DNA from: Cupriavidus malaysiensis
GTDB lineage: Bacteria > Pseudomonadota > Gammaproteobacteria > Burkholderiales > Burkholderiaceae
DNA length: 64,000 bases
Assembly (NCBI RefSeq): GCF_001854325.1
Contig: NZ_CP017755.1
Span: 1,612,001 to 1,676,000 of the forward strand
Reading direction: 5' to 3'
Both the position numbers and the translations under genes were made by a program. Shown piece by piece: positions 35,723-43,865 of this stretch. The notes beneath the pieces are model-generated. The model was not told the origin of the DNA, searched no databases, and was given only the letters and a program-made list of their open reading frames with translations. Position 1 is the first letter of the stretch. Each line of letters starts with the position of its first letter.

Positions 35723-35830
35723 GATCGGTTCGGTCGCGATGCGCGGCACGTTCCGATCGGTTCCGTCATTGTAGTGGATGATCTGGTTGAATCGATCATC
35801 GTTAACCCGAGTTTGATTGAAACGATCAAA
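35723..35830. promoter_or_regulatory. Repeat-rich operator region between the aldolase operon and the Bug gene
   Basis: A 13-bp direct repeat, GATCGGTTCGGTC (35723-35735) and GATCGGTTCCGTC (35755-35767), is spaced 32 bp, about three helical turns. It is followed by an inverted repeat GATGAT-N12-ATCATC (35777-35800). A perfect dyad TTTGAT-N7-ATCAAA lies at 35812-35830. On the minus strand TACAAT (35768-35773) may be a -10 for the aldolase operon. The arrangement suggests more than one regulator, the DeoR protein at 27414 being one candidate. Confidence 0.55.
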
Positions 35831-36064
35831 ATAGGGAGGGGCGATCGATCAAGCTGCCGCAATGTGCGGGAAATGCGCGTCAAAGTGGCCTGGTGACTGC
35901 GCGCACCCGGTCCGCTGCATGTCTGCCCAGACACTTCCATCGTGCCGGAGCGGTGCCTGAGGCGGCCTTCCCTGTCGCTCCGATCAATGGCCGATAATCG
36001 AACTATCCGCGCAAGACGGGCATACAAGAACCTCTGTTTTCTGTGGAAAATACTGGCCTCGCCA

Positions 36065-36081
36065 TGCATCCGACGGATGCA
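36065..36081. promoter_or_regulatory. Perfect palindrome upstream of the Bug gene
   Basis: TGCATCC-GAC-GGATGCA is a 7+3+7 inverted repeat in an AT-richer region, 69 bp upstream of the GTG start at 36150. It has the form of a dimeric repressor site. The cognate regulator is not obvious in the window. Confidence 0.5.
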
Positions 36082-36149
36082 CGGTAATCGCACAAAGAAG
36101 GCGATTGCCGCATGGAAAGGCATAGAACACCAACTGGAGGATTCTGATC

Positions 36150-37130
36150 GTGTCGACACGCATCCTGCGCAAGCTCGCCCTGGCCGCGCTGGCCACCACC
36201 ACCTTCCTGGCAGGCGCCGTCCACGCCGCTTATCCGGACCGTCCCATCAAGCTGGTGGTGCCGTTCACGCCCGGCGGCGTGACCGATGTGATCGGTCGCA
36301 GCATCGCCCAGCGCCTTTCCGTGGCGCTGGGGCAGCCGGTGGTGGTGGAGAACAAGCCGGGCGCCAGCGGCATCATCGCCACCGACCTCGTCGCCAAGTC
36401 CGCGCCCGACGGCTATACGCTGCTGCTGGCGGCGATCGGGCAGGGCGCGGTCAACAACCACCTGTACCGCAAGCTGCCCTACGACCCGAAGGCCGACCTG
36501 GCGCCGGTGATGCTGGTGGCCGAAGGCCATAACGTGCTGGTGGTCAACGGCGCCGGCAGTCCCTACAAGTCGGTCGCCGACCTGGTGGCCGCGGGCAAGC
36601 AGGCGCCGGGCAAGCTGACCTACGGCTCCTTCGGCAACGGCTCGTCCTCGCACCTGTCCGCGGCCACCTTCGCCGCGTCGACCCACACCGAGTTCACGCA
36701 CATCCCCTACAAGGGCAGCGCGCCCGCCATGGCCGACCTGCTGGCCGGCCATACGGCTTTCATGTTCGACAGCCTGAACACGGCGCTGCCGCAGATCCGC
36801 GCCGGCAAGCTGCGCGCGCTGGCAGTGACCGGCCCGAAGCGCTCGCCGCTGCTGCCCGACGTGCCCACCATGGCCGAGGCCGGCGTGCCGGGCTACAACA
36901 TCACGGCCTGGTTCGGCATCCACGTGCAGGGCAAGACCCCGGCCGCCATCGTGCAGCGCCTGAACAAGGAGCTGGTGGCCATTGCCCACGCGCCGGACCT
37001 GCGCCAGCGCTTCGCCGAGCAGGGCGTCGACCTGGTGTCCGGCAGCCCCGCCGACTACGCCGCCTTCCTCGACGCGGAAAACCGCAAGTGGGCCGCCATC
37101 GTCAAGCAGGCCAACGTCACCCTCGACTGA
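36150..37130 (+). CDS. Bug-family (TctC-type) periplasmic solute-binding protein
   Basis: 326 residues. A Sec signal (LALAALATTTFLAGAVHA) precedes the hallmark YPDRPIKLVVPFTPGGVTDVIGR. PDGYTLLLA and the VPTMAEAGVPGY segment are also typical of tripartite tricarboxylate receptors. The start is a GTG with GGAGG 9 bp upstream. No TctA/TctB membrane genes are nearby, so it is one of the many orphan Bug proteins of Burkholderiales. It is followed by a CoA-transferase, suggesting a carboxylate ligand that is activated after uptake. Confidence 0.93.
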   Translation: MSTRILRKLALAALATTTFLAGAVHAAYPDRPIKLVVPFTPGGVTDVIGRSIAQRLSVALGQPVVVENKPGASGIIATDLVAKSAPDGYTLLLAAIGQGAVNNHLYRKLPYDPKADLAPVMLVAEGHNVLVVNGAGSPYKSVADLVAAGKQAPGKLTYGSFGNGSSSHLSAATFAASTHTEFTHIPYKGSAPAMADLLAGHTAFMFDSLNTALPQIRAGKLRALAVTGPKRSPLLPDVPTMAEAGVPGYNITAWFGIHVQGKTPAAIVQRLNKELVAIAHAPDLRQRFAEQGVDLVSGSPADYAAFLDAENRKWAAIVKQANVTLD

Positions 37131-37209
37131 CGCCGAGGCGCGGCAGGGCCGCCGCCTGGAGGAGGCTCTGCGCCTCCTCCGTCCGTTTCCAACACTACTT
37201 TCCGCCGCC

Positions 37210-38442
37210 ATGCCACGCCTTCCCGCGCTCCACGGCCTTCGTGTCCTCGACCTGACCCGCGTCCTCGCGGGCCCCTGGTGCACCCAGAACCTCGCCGACC
37301 TCGGCGCCGACGTGATCAAGATCGAACATCCCGGGCGCGGCGACGACACGCGCGGCTGGGGCCCGCCCTACCTGCGCGACGGGCAGGGGGAGGACACCAG
37401 CGAGGCCGCCTACTACCTCAGCATGAACCGCAACAAGCGCTCGGTAGCGCTCGATTTCACTACGGAGTCGGGCCGTGCCCTGGTGCGCGAGATGGCGGCG
37501 TCCTGCGACATCCTGGTGGAGAACTACAAGGTCGGCGGCCTGGCCAAGTACGGCCTGGACTACGAGAGCCTGCGCGCGCTCAACCCGCGCCTGATCTACT
37601 GCTCGATCACGGGTTTCGGCCAGGACGGGCCCTATGCGGCGCGGCCGGGCTATGACTTCATGATCCAGGGCATGGGCGGGCTGATGAGCATCACCGGCGA
37701 GCGCGACGACCTGCCCGGCGGCGGACCGCAGAAGGCCGGCGTGGCCGTGGTCGACGTGATGACCGGCATGTATGCCACGGTCGCCATCCTGGCCGCCGTG
37801 CTGGAGCGCCAGCGCAGCGGCGAGGGGCAGCAGCTCGACATCGCCCTGCTCGATTGCGAGGTCGCCATGCTGGCCAACCAGCCGCTCAACTACCTGACTT
37901 CCGGCCAGGCGCCGCGCCGTGCCGGCAACGCCCACCAGAACGTGGTGCCCTACCAGGTCTTCGCCGCCAGCGACGGGCACCTGATCGTGGCGGTCGGCAA
38001 CGACAGCCAGTACCGCGCCTATTGCGAGGCGATCGGGCGCGCCGAGCTCGGCACCGATGCGCGCTTCGCCACCAACAGCCAGCGCATCGTCAACCGCGAC
38101 GCGCTGATCCCGGAGCTGGAAGCGGTCATGCGCACGCGTCCGCGCGATACGTGGCTGGCCGCGCTGGCCGAGGCCGGCGTGCCCAGCGGTCCCATCAACG
38201 ATATCGCCCAGGTGTTCGCCGACCCGCACGTGGTGCATCGCGGCCTGGCGCGCACGCTGGCGCACCCGCTGGCCGGCACGGCGCCCACGGTGGCCAGCCC
38301 GCTGCGCCTGTCGGCCACCCCGGTGGAATACCGTAAGGCGCCGCCGCTGCTGGGCGAAGATACCGACGCGGTGCTGGCCGAGTGGCTGGGCATCGACGGC
38401 GCCGGCGTGGCCAGGCTGCGCGAGGAAGGAACCCTGCGCTAG
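37210..38442 (+). CDS. Class III (CaiB/BaiF) CoA-transferase
   Basis: 410 residues. RVLDLTRVLAGPWCTQNLADLGADVIKIEHP opens the fold. The catalytic Asp is in AGVAVVDVMTGMYA, aligned with Asp169 of formyl-CoA transferase. PQKAG and GNAHQNVVPYQVF are typical of the succinyl-CoA:dicarboxylate transferases. Unlike the racemase at 8304, the transferase Asp is present. It should move CoA from a donor such as succinyl-CoA to a carboxylic acid taken up via the Bug protein 79 bp upstream. No clear ribosome site precedes the ATG. Confidence 0.92.
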   Translation: MPRLPALHGLRVLDLTRVLAGPWCTQNLADLGADVIKIEHPGRGDDTRGWGPPYLRDGQGEDTSEAAYYLSMNRNKRSVALDFTTESGRALVREMAASCDILVENYKVGGLAKYGLDYESLRALNPRLIYCSITGFGQDGPYAARPGYDFMIQGMGGLMSITGERDDLPGGGPQKAGVAVVDVMTGMYATVAILAAVLERQRSGEGQQLDIALLDCEVAMLANQPLNYLTSGQAPRRAGNAHQNVVPYQVFAASDGHLIVAVGNDSQYRAYCEAIGRAELGTDARFATNSQRIVNRDALIPELEAVMRTRPRDTWLAALAEAGVPSGPINDIAQVFADPHVVHRGLARTLAHPLAGTAPTVASPLRLSATPVEYRKAPPLLGEDTDAVLAEWLGIDGAGVARLREEGTLR

Positions 38443-38523
38443 TCCGCTACGTCGTTCGCCCCCCGCCCGGGCGGCGGCGCGTCCAGGCCGCCGGCCAGGC
38501 GCAGGGCCGGCCGGCGCGCGACA

Positions 38524-39642
38524 TCAACCGACGCGCGCGGCAAGGTCGCCGAGGCTGGCGATGGTGTCGTGCAGTTCGGTGTGCAATTGGACCACCAGCG
38601 CGCCGGCCGGCAGGGCGCGCGCCAGCGGCGCCGCCTGGCCGGCCCACTGGGCCGCGTATTCGGCGCTGCCCTGGGCCTTGGCCGCCGCGTGCAGGGCCTT
38701 GCCGGCGTCGTAGGCGATCGGATAGTCGGGGACCGCCGGCGCTTCGGCGGCCGCGCCGAGGGCTGTCAGCCGGTTGGCGAAGCCGCGCGCCGCGCGCCCC
38801 GAGATCGCGCGCGTCAGCGTGGTGTGGCGCGGGCGCGGCACCGTCAGCGCGGTGCGATAGGCGGCGTCGGCGGCCGATTCGGGGCAGGCGACGAAGGCCG
38901 TGCCGAGCTGGGCCGCCTGCGCCCCCAGTGCCAGCACCGCGGCGATGCCCGCGCCATCCATGATGCCGCCGGCGGCGATCACCGGCAGGGCGGTCTTGCG
39001 CACCAGCAGCCGCGTCAGCGCCAATGTGCCCAGCCCCTCGTCCTCGCCTGCCGGCTGGAAGATCCCGCGATGCCCGCCGGCCTCGATGCCCTGGGCCACC
39101 ACCGCGTCGATGCCGGCGGCCTCGATCTGCCGTGCCTCGTCCAGCGAGGTCGCGCTGGCGAGCAGCACGATGCCGGCCGCGTGCAGGGCGTCGATGGTCG
39201 GCTGCGGCGGCAGGCCGAAGTGGAAGCTGACCACGGCCGGCTTCTCCTCCAGCAGCATGGCCAGCATGGCGTCGTCGGCGAGGAAGCTGCGGTAGATCTC
39301 GCGCAGGCCGGCCGGCGGCACGGCGCCGTGCTCGGCGAAATGGGGGGCCAGGTAATCGAGCCAGGCCTGCTCCCGTGCCGGGTTTGCCTGCGCCGCCGCG
39401 TGGCAGAACAGGTTGACCTGGAACGGCCGGGCGGTCAGGGCGCGGGTCTCGCGGATGGCCTTGCGCGCGGCGTCGGCATCCATGGCGCCGAGGCCCAGCG
39501 AGCCGAGTCCGCCCGCCTCGGAGACCGCCGCCGCCAGCGCGGGCGTGCTGACGCCGGCCATCGGCGCCTGGATGATCGGAGTCGTGATGCCGAGCCGGGT
39601 GAGCAGGTCGCGGCGGTCGTCGGTGGGGTGGGCAGGGTGCAT
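38524..39642 (-). CDS. Nitronate monooxygenase (2-nitropropane dioxygenase family)
   Basis: 372-residue FMN-dependent TIM-barrel enzyme, class I type. [21 protein letters not shown], the phosphate/FMN segment [11 protein letters not shown] with the catalytic His, and [31 protein letters not shown] are all conserved. It detoxifies propionate-3-nitronate or alkyl nitronates by oxidation, releasing nitrite. It is downstream of the LysR at 39753 on the same strand with 110 bp between, so it is a probable target of it. It is convergent with the CoA-transferase. Confidence 0.93.
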   Translation of the reverse strand: MHPAHPTDDRRDLLTRLGITTPIIQAPMAGVSTPALAAAVSEAGGLGSLGLGAMDADAARKAIRETRALTARPFQVNLFCHAAAQANPAREQAWLDYLAPHFAEHGAVPPAGLREIYRSFLADDAMLAMLLEEKPAVVSFHFGLPPQPTIDALHAAGIVLLASATSLDEARQIEAAGIDAVVAQGIEAGGHRGIFQPAGEDEGLGTLALTRLLVRKTALPVIAAGGIMDGAGIAAVLALGAQAAQLGTAFVACPESAADAAYRTALTVPRPRHTTLTRAISGRAARGFANRLTALGAAAEAPAVPDYPIAYDAGKALHAAAKAQGSAEYAAQWAGQAAPLARALPAGALVVQLHTELHDTIASLGDLAARVG

Positions 39643-39752
39643 GGCGCGGATTCCAGGTTGACGAGTGATGGGCAGGATGGCGGCCGCTCCGCGCGCTCAG
39701 GCCGGATGGCCTGTCCTGCGCGGGCAGCCGGACGGTGGCGGTCAGCGGTCGG

Positions 39753-40640
39753 TCAGGTGCGCAGCAGCTCCCGCTGGAAGGCCTCGTAGGCGGAAGTGGA
39801 AAATCCCTCGCGCCTGACCAGGAAGGTATGGACGGGGCGTACCGGCACGCACTGGAGGGCCGCGGTGTGGCGCTGCAGGTCCAGCAGCGAGCGCGGCACC
39901 ACGGCGACGGCGGCTCCGGCCGCGACGCTGGCGAGGATGGCGTGATAGGACGGCATCTCGCGCACCGCCAGCCGCTGCCGCAGGTCTTCACCGCCTTCGG
40001 CCAGCCACGCTTCCGCGCACAGCCGATAGGTGCAGCCGCGCGCGAAGGCGGCCAGGTGGCGCAGTGCCACGTCCTCCGGCCGGCGTACCTCCGGGTGGTC
40101 GGCCGGCAGCACCAGCACCAGGTCTTCGGTGCACAGGTAGGTGCCGGCCAGGCCTTCGCCCAGTTCGCCGACATCGATGGCGGACGGCACCGCCGTCCCC
40201 GGGTGCGCCACCACGGCGCAGTCGAGGCGGTGGGCCAGCACGGCGTCGGCGAGGAAGCGCGAGGTGCCGGTGGCGATCTCCAGCGCCACGTCGGGCCAGG
40301 CGTGGTGGTAGCGGCCGAGCGGGCGGGGCAGCAGGGTTGCCGCAGCGCTTTCCATCGATCCGACCCGCAGCGTGCCGCTGGGTGCATCGGCGCGCATCGA
40401 CTGGCGCGCTTCCTCGGCCAGCGTCAGCATCTGCTCGGCATAGCCCAGCAGGCGGTGGCCCTCGGCAGTCAGGATCATGCGCTTGCTGTCGCGCTGGAAC
40501 AGCGCCACGCCCAGGCTCTCTTCGAGCTGCTTGACGCGCGTGGTCACGTTTGACTGCACGCGCTCCAGCCGCTTGGCGGCACGGGTGATGCTCTGTTCAC
40601 GCGCCACGGCGCGGAAGATCTCGAGTTCTGCCAGGTCCAC
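39753..40640 (-). CDS. LysR-family transcriptional regulator
   Basis: 295 residues. The helix-turn-helix is IFRAVAREQSITRAAKRLERVQSNVTTRVKQLEESLG, of the GltR/PutR-like branch with its VQSN recognition helix. The effector domain follows (LRVGSMESAAATLLPRPLGRYH). The start is a GTG at 40640. A dyad in front of it (40660-40674) is probably its own site. Downstream nitronate monooxygenase is the likeliest regulated gene. Confidence 0.92.
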   Translation of the reverse strand: MDLAELEIFRAVAREQSITRAAKRLERVQSNVTTRVKQLEESLGVALFQRDSKRMILTAEGHRLLGYAEQMLTLAEEARQSMRADAPSGTLRVGSMESAAATLLPRPLGRYHHAWPDVALEIATGTSRFLADAVLAHRLDCAVVAHPGTAVPSAIDVGELGEGLAGTYLCTEDLVLVLPADHPEVRRPEDVALRHLAAFARGCTYRLCAEAWLAEGGEDLRQRLAVREMPSYHAILASVAAGAAVAVVPRSLLDLQRHTAALQCVPVRPVHTFLVRREGFSTSAYEAFQRELLRT

Positions 40641-40659
40641 GATGGTGCTTCTCTTTTCG

Positions 40660-40674
40660 TTCTCGTTATGAGAA
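40660..40674. promoter_or_regulatory. LysR-type dyad upstream of the LysR gene
   Basis: TTCTC-GTTAT-GAGAA is a perfect inverted repeat containing the T-N11-A pattern, 20 bp in front of the GTG start, in a locally AT-rich stretch (40655-40715). Autoregulation is the simplest reading. Confidence 0.55.
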
Positions 40675-40769
40675 TGAATATTATTGAAGTATCGTAATAG
40701 GAGAACTTAATGTCAAGGTGGAGAAAGCAGCAGGCGCGCAGGGGATGTCGTCGTTCTGGCGGATGCCCG

Positions 40770-40808
40770 CCCTCTCCCCCAGCCCTTCTCCCGCGGGCGG
40801 GAGAGGGG
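40770..40808. repeat. REP-like extragenic palindrome
   Basis: CCCTCTCCC (40770-40778) pairs with GGGAGAGGG (40799-40807), and the inner TCTCCCGC-GG-GCGGGAGA is also self-complementary, so two alternative hairpins exist. Elements of this C/T-rich then G/A-rich form are dispersed in many beta- and gammaproteobacterial genomes between genes. It lies 3' of the amidase gene and may terminate it. The rest of the gap 40675-40842 holds no gene. Confidence 0.6.
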
Positions 40809-40842
40809 AGTCCGGTTGCCGTCAGGCAGAGAACGCGGCGCC

Positions 40843-42366
40843 TCAGACCGCCGACGTGCCCGCCTGGCCGGCGGCGGCGCCGAACACCGGCGGCGCGGTG
40901 ACGATCGAGGTCAGCGCCGGCTCGGCCGGCTCGAGCAGTTCGGGGCGGGGCAGCGGGCGGCGCAGCGCCGTGCTGGCGGCGAAGGCCTGTTCCATCGCGT
41001 GGGCGACACCGAGCACCTGGCGGTCGGCGCGGAAGCGGCCCACCACCTGCAGGCCGAAGGGCATGCCGGCGTGGTCCAGCCCGCAGGGCAGGCTGATGGC
41101 GGGATGGGTGGTCAGGGTGACCACGTAGGTCGGGGCCAGCCAGCGGTAGTAGTTCTCCTGCGGCTCGCCGTTGATGGTCTCGGCGTAGAGCTGGGTCCAG
41201 GGGAAGGGCGAGACCGGCGTGGTCGGGGACAGGATCACGTCGTAGTCGGCGAAGGCGGCCTGGAAGCGCTGCAGGATGCGGGTCTGCTCGGCCTGCGCCC
41301 AGGCGCTGTCGAGCAGGCTCATGCGGGCGCCCATCTCATAGTTGGCGCGCGTGTTGGGGCCGAGGCTGGCGGGGTCGCGCTCGTAGGCGGCCTGCATGCC
41401 GGCGACGAAGCTTTCGGCGCGCAGCACGTCGAAGCAGCGGTGTACCTCGCCCAGGTCTAGCGCGATCTCGTCGCAGCGGCGGAACAGGTGCCGCATGGCG
41501 TCGATCTTGGCGCGGAAGGTGCGGCGGATGTCGTCATCGACGGCGCAGGCGCCGAAGTCCTCGGTGTAGGCCACGCGCAGCGAGCCGAGGTCGACCGGCT
41601 GCGGCACCAGGAATTCGAGCGGGTCGAGAGCATAGGTGAGCGGGTCGCTGGCCGAGGGGCCGGCGCTGGCGGCCAGCTGCAGGCAGGCGTCGGCGACGGT
41701 GCGGCCCATCGGTCCGACCACCGAGATCGGGGTCCAGCCGAGCAGCTTGCGCGAGCTGGGCACGACCCCGGGCGAGGGGCGGAAGCCGACCACGCCGCAC
41801 TTGGCGGCGGGAATGCGCAGCGAGCCGCCGGTGTCGGAGCCGGTGCAGACCGGCAGCATGTCGCAGGCCAGCGCGGCGGCCGAGCCGCCGGAGGAGCCGC
41901 CGGCATTCAGGTTGGGATTGAAGGGATTGCCGGTGGCGCCCCACACCACATTGCGCGAATTGGCGCCGGCGCCCATTTCCGGGATGTTGGTCTTGCCGGT
42001 GACGATGGCGCCGGCGGCGCGCAGGCGCGCCACCAGCACGTTGTCCGCGGCGGGCACGTGATCGCGGTAGAGCGCCGAGCCATAGGTGGTCAGCAGGCCG
42101 GCGGTGGCCTCGAGGTCCTTGACCCCCAGCGGCAGGCCGTGCAGCAGGCCGAGGGGCGCGCCATCCAGCACCGCGCGCTCCGCCGCGCGCGCTTCCTCGC
42201 GGGCACGTTCGTAGCAGGTGGCGGTGATGGCGTTGACGAGCGGATTGACGGCCTCGATGCGGGCGATGCAGGCCTCCAGCAGCTCGACCGGCGAGATCTG
42301 CTTGCTGCCGATCAGGCGGCGCAGTTCGATCGCGGACAGCGCGGGCAGGCTTGGGTCGGAAGACAT
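40843..42366 (-). CDS. Amidase (amidase-signature family)
   Basis: 507 residues. The Ser-cisSer-Lys triad is visible: Lys in LPLGVKDLEATAG, cis-Ser and nucleophile Ser in NAGGSSGGSAAALACDMLPVCTGSDTGGSLRIPA. VGPMGRTVADA is also conserved. It hydrolyses an amide to acid and ammonia. GGAG lies 9 bp before ATG 42366. The D-threonine-aldolase-like gene ends 73 bp upstream on the same strand, which suggests an amidated (D-)amino acid as substrate. Confidence 0.93.
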   Translation of the reverse strand: MSSDPSLPALSAIELRRLIGSKQISPVELLEACIARIEAVNPLVNAITATCYERAREEARAAERAVLDGAPLGLLHGLPLGVKDLEATAGLLTTYGSALYRDHVPAADNVLVARLRAAGAIVTGKTNIPEMGAGANSRNVVWGATGNPFNPNLNAGGSSGGSAAALACDMLPVCTGSDTGGSLRIPAAKCGVVGFRPSPGVVPSSRKLLGWTPISVVGPMGRTVADACLQLAASAGPSASDPLTYALDPLEFLVPQPVDLGSLRVAYTEDFGACAVDDDIRRTFRAKIDAMRHLFRRCDEIALDLGEVHRCFDVLRAESFVAGMQAAYERDPASLGPNTRANYEMGARMSLLDSAWAQAEQTRILQRFQAAFADYDVILSPTTPVSPFPWTQLYAETINGEPQENYYRWLAPTYVVTLTTHPAISLPCGLDHAGMPFGLQVVGRFRADRQVLGVAHAMEQAFAASTALRRPLPRPELLEPAEPALTSIVTAPPVFGAAAGQAGTSAV

Positions 42367-42439
42367 GGAATTGGGCTCCGGAGTGTCAGGTCGGGCAAAC
42401 GGTGCGGCGCGGCGCGAGGCGCCGGCCGGGGGGGGCGTC

Positions 42440-43672
42440 CTAGCGGCTGTGTCCGCGCGCGGCCACCGGCCACAGGCCGGCGACGGTGCCGCCGCGCACC
42501 GTTACCAGGGTCTCGTACAGGTTGAGGGTCGGATCGCAATGGCCCGGTACCAGCAGCATCTGCTCGCCCAGGGCAGGCAGCGCGTCGGCGCCGGCGCCGG
42601 CGCCGGCGGCAGGGGCCACGATGCCGTGCTCGTCGTTGGCGGCGAGATAGTCGAGGCGGCCGTCGCGGGCCCCGTCGCGCCAGGGCAGCGGCAGGCCGGA
42701 GTCGGTCGCCACGGACTTGAGGCCGGCATCGACGATCACCCTTGGCTCGGCGCGGCTGGCGGCGGCCACGCTCATCACCGTGGCGGCGAGGAAGAGGCTG
42801 TGCTCGAAGCGCAGCCCGTCGGCCGCGGCGGCGCCCTGGTTGCGCCCGTAGTCGGCATCCATGAAGACGTAGGAACCCGGCTGCAGTTCGGTGTAGACGC
42901 CGCTGGCGAGGTCGAATTCGACGCTGCCGGTGCCGCCGCCGGTGACCACTTCGCTGCGCACGCCCGCGCCCTGCAGGATGCGCAGGGCGGCGGCGGTGCG
43001 CTGGGCCGCGCGCGCCGCGGCCTCGCGCCGCTCGCCGTGGCCGCGCAGGTGCTGGATGCCGCCGTGGTAGGCCTGCAGGCCGCGGAACACCAGCTGCGGA
43101 TGGCGGTCGATGGCCTCCACCAGGCGCAGCGCGGCGGTGCCGTCGGCAACGCCGCAGCGGCCCTGGCCGATGTCGATCTCGACCAGCACGCTGAGGCGGC
43201 TGCCGGCAGTGGCACAGGCCTCGGCCAGCGCCTCGACCTGGCGCGCGTCGTCGACGCAGACGCTGAGGTGGGCATGCCGAGCCAGGGCGGCCAGCAGCGC
43301 CAGCTTGGACCCGCCCACGACCTGGTTGCTGACGTGGAGGTCACGGATGCCGGCGGCGACGAAAGGGAGCGCCTCGCTGACCTTCTGGCAGCAGATCCCG
43401 ACCGCGCCCCGCGCCACCTGGGCAAGCGCGATGTCGGGGCACTTGTGCGCCTTGGCATGCGGGCGCAGTTGCACGCCGGCGCGGTCGCAGGCCGACTGCA
43501 TGCGTTCGAGGTTGCGCGCGAAGGCATCGAGGTCGAGCACCAGGGCGGGGGTGTCGACGGCGCGGAGCGGCTGGCCGGGCAGGGCCGGTGGCGGCAGCGC
43601 GGGCAGCGTGGGCAGCGCGGGCAGCGTTGAGGCGGTGCCGGAGGGATTCGGGGCGGTCGGAAGCGTGGTCAT
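42440..43672 (-). CDS. D-threonine aldolase/D-serine dehydratase-like PLP enzyme (fold type III)
   Basis: 410 residues. The alanine-racemase-like barrel begins with VDTPALVLDLDAFARNLERM, and the PLP lysine is in RPHAKAHKCP. The C-terminal metal motif GHCDPTLNLYE has His and Asp one residue apart, as in D-threonine aldolase rather than the His-x-Cys of eukaryotic-type D-serine dehydratase. It should cleave D-threonine or another D-3-hydroxy amino acid. The first 40 residues are a Pro/Leu/Ala repeat coded by a 9-bp tandem repeat (43594-43629) and are probably unstructured. ATG 43672 has no clear ribosome site. Confidence 0.87.
   Translation of the reverse strand: MTTLPTAPNPSGTASTLPALPTLPALPPPALPGQPLRAVDTPALVLDLDAFARNLERMQSACDRAGVQLRPHAKAHKCPDIALAQVARGAVGICCQKVSEALPFVAAGIRDLHVSNQVVGGSKLALLAALARHAHLSVCVDDARQVEALAEACATAGSRLSVLVEIDIGQGRCGVADGTAALRLVEAIDRHPQLVFRGLQAYHGGIQHLRGHGERREAAARAAQRTAAALRILQGAGVRSEVVTGGGTGSVEFDLASGVYTELQPGSYVFMDADYGRNQGAAAADGLRFEHSLFLAATVMSVAAASRAEPRVIVDAGLKSVATDSGLPLPWRDGARDGRLDYLAANDEHGIVAPAAGAGAGADALPALGEQMLLVPGHCDPTLNLYETLVTVRGGTVAGLWPVAARGHSR
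43594..43629. repeat. Four 9-bp repeats in the aldolase N-terminus
   Basis: Four tandem units of GCAGCGYGG (last unit GCAGCGTTG) encode alternating Ala-Leu-Pro and Thr-Leu-Pro triplets. The length may be variable by slippage in frame. Confidence 0.8.
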
Positions 43673-43703
43673 GGGGCAGTCTTGCGCGGCGGGGCGCGCC
43701 ATG

Positions 43704-43741
43704 GGCGGCGGCACCGGCCATCATGCGGCGGTGCCGCCGCC
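43704..43741 (-). terminator. 13-bp stem hairpin between Bug and aldolase genes
   Basis: GGCGGCGGCACCG (43704-43716) is perfectly complementary to CGGTGCCGCCGCC (43729-43741) with a 12-base loop. It lies in the 193-bp gap after the Bug gene stop. No T-run is present; it may terminate or attenuate transcription coming from the Bug gene. Nothing else is seen in the gap. Confidence 0.5.
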
Positions 43742-43865
43742 GGTGTCAAACCGGGCGGCGGCGGCGCCTTGGACGGTGCCGGCGTGCCGGCGGCGGGCCA
43801 TGGTGATGTTCGGTCGGCGTGGTTCTGCGGACCTTGGTCAGTCGGCGTCGGCCAGGCGGCGCCGC

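Noticed and set aside
40746..40763. GTCGTC-N6-GCGGAT as a fourth copy of the dyad
   Set aside because: One arm has two mismatches, there is no -10 at 30 bp and no gene follows on that strand.
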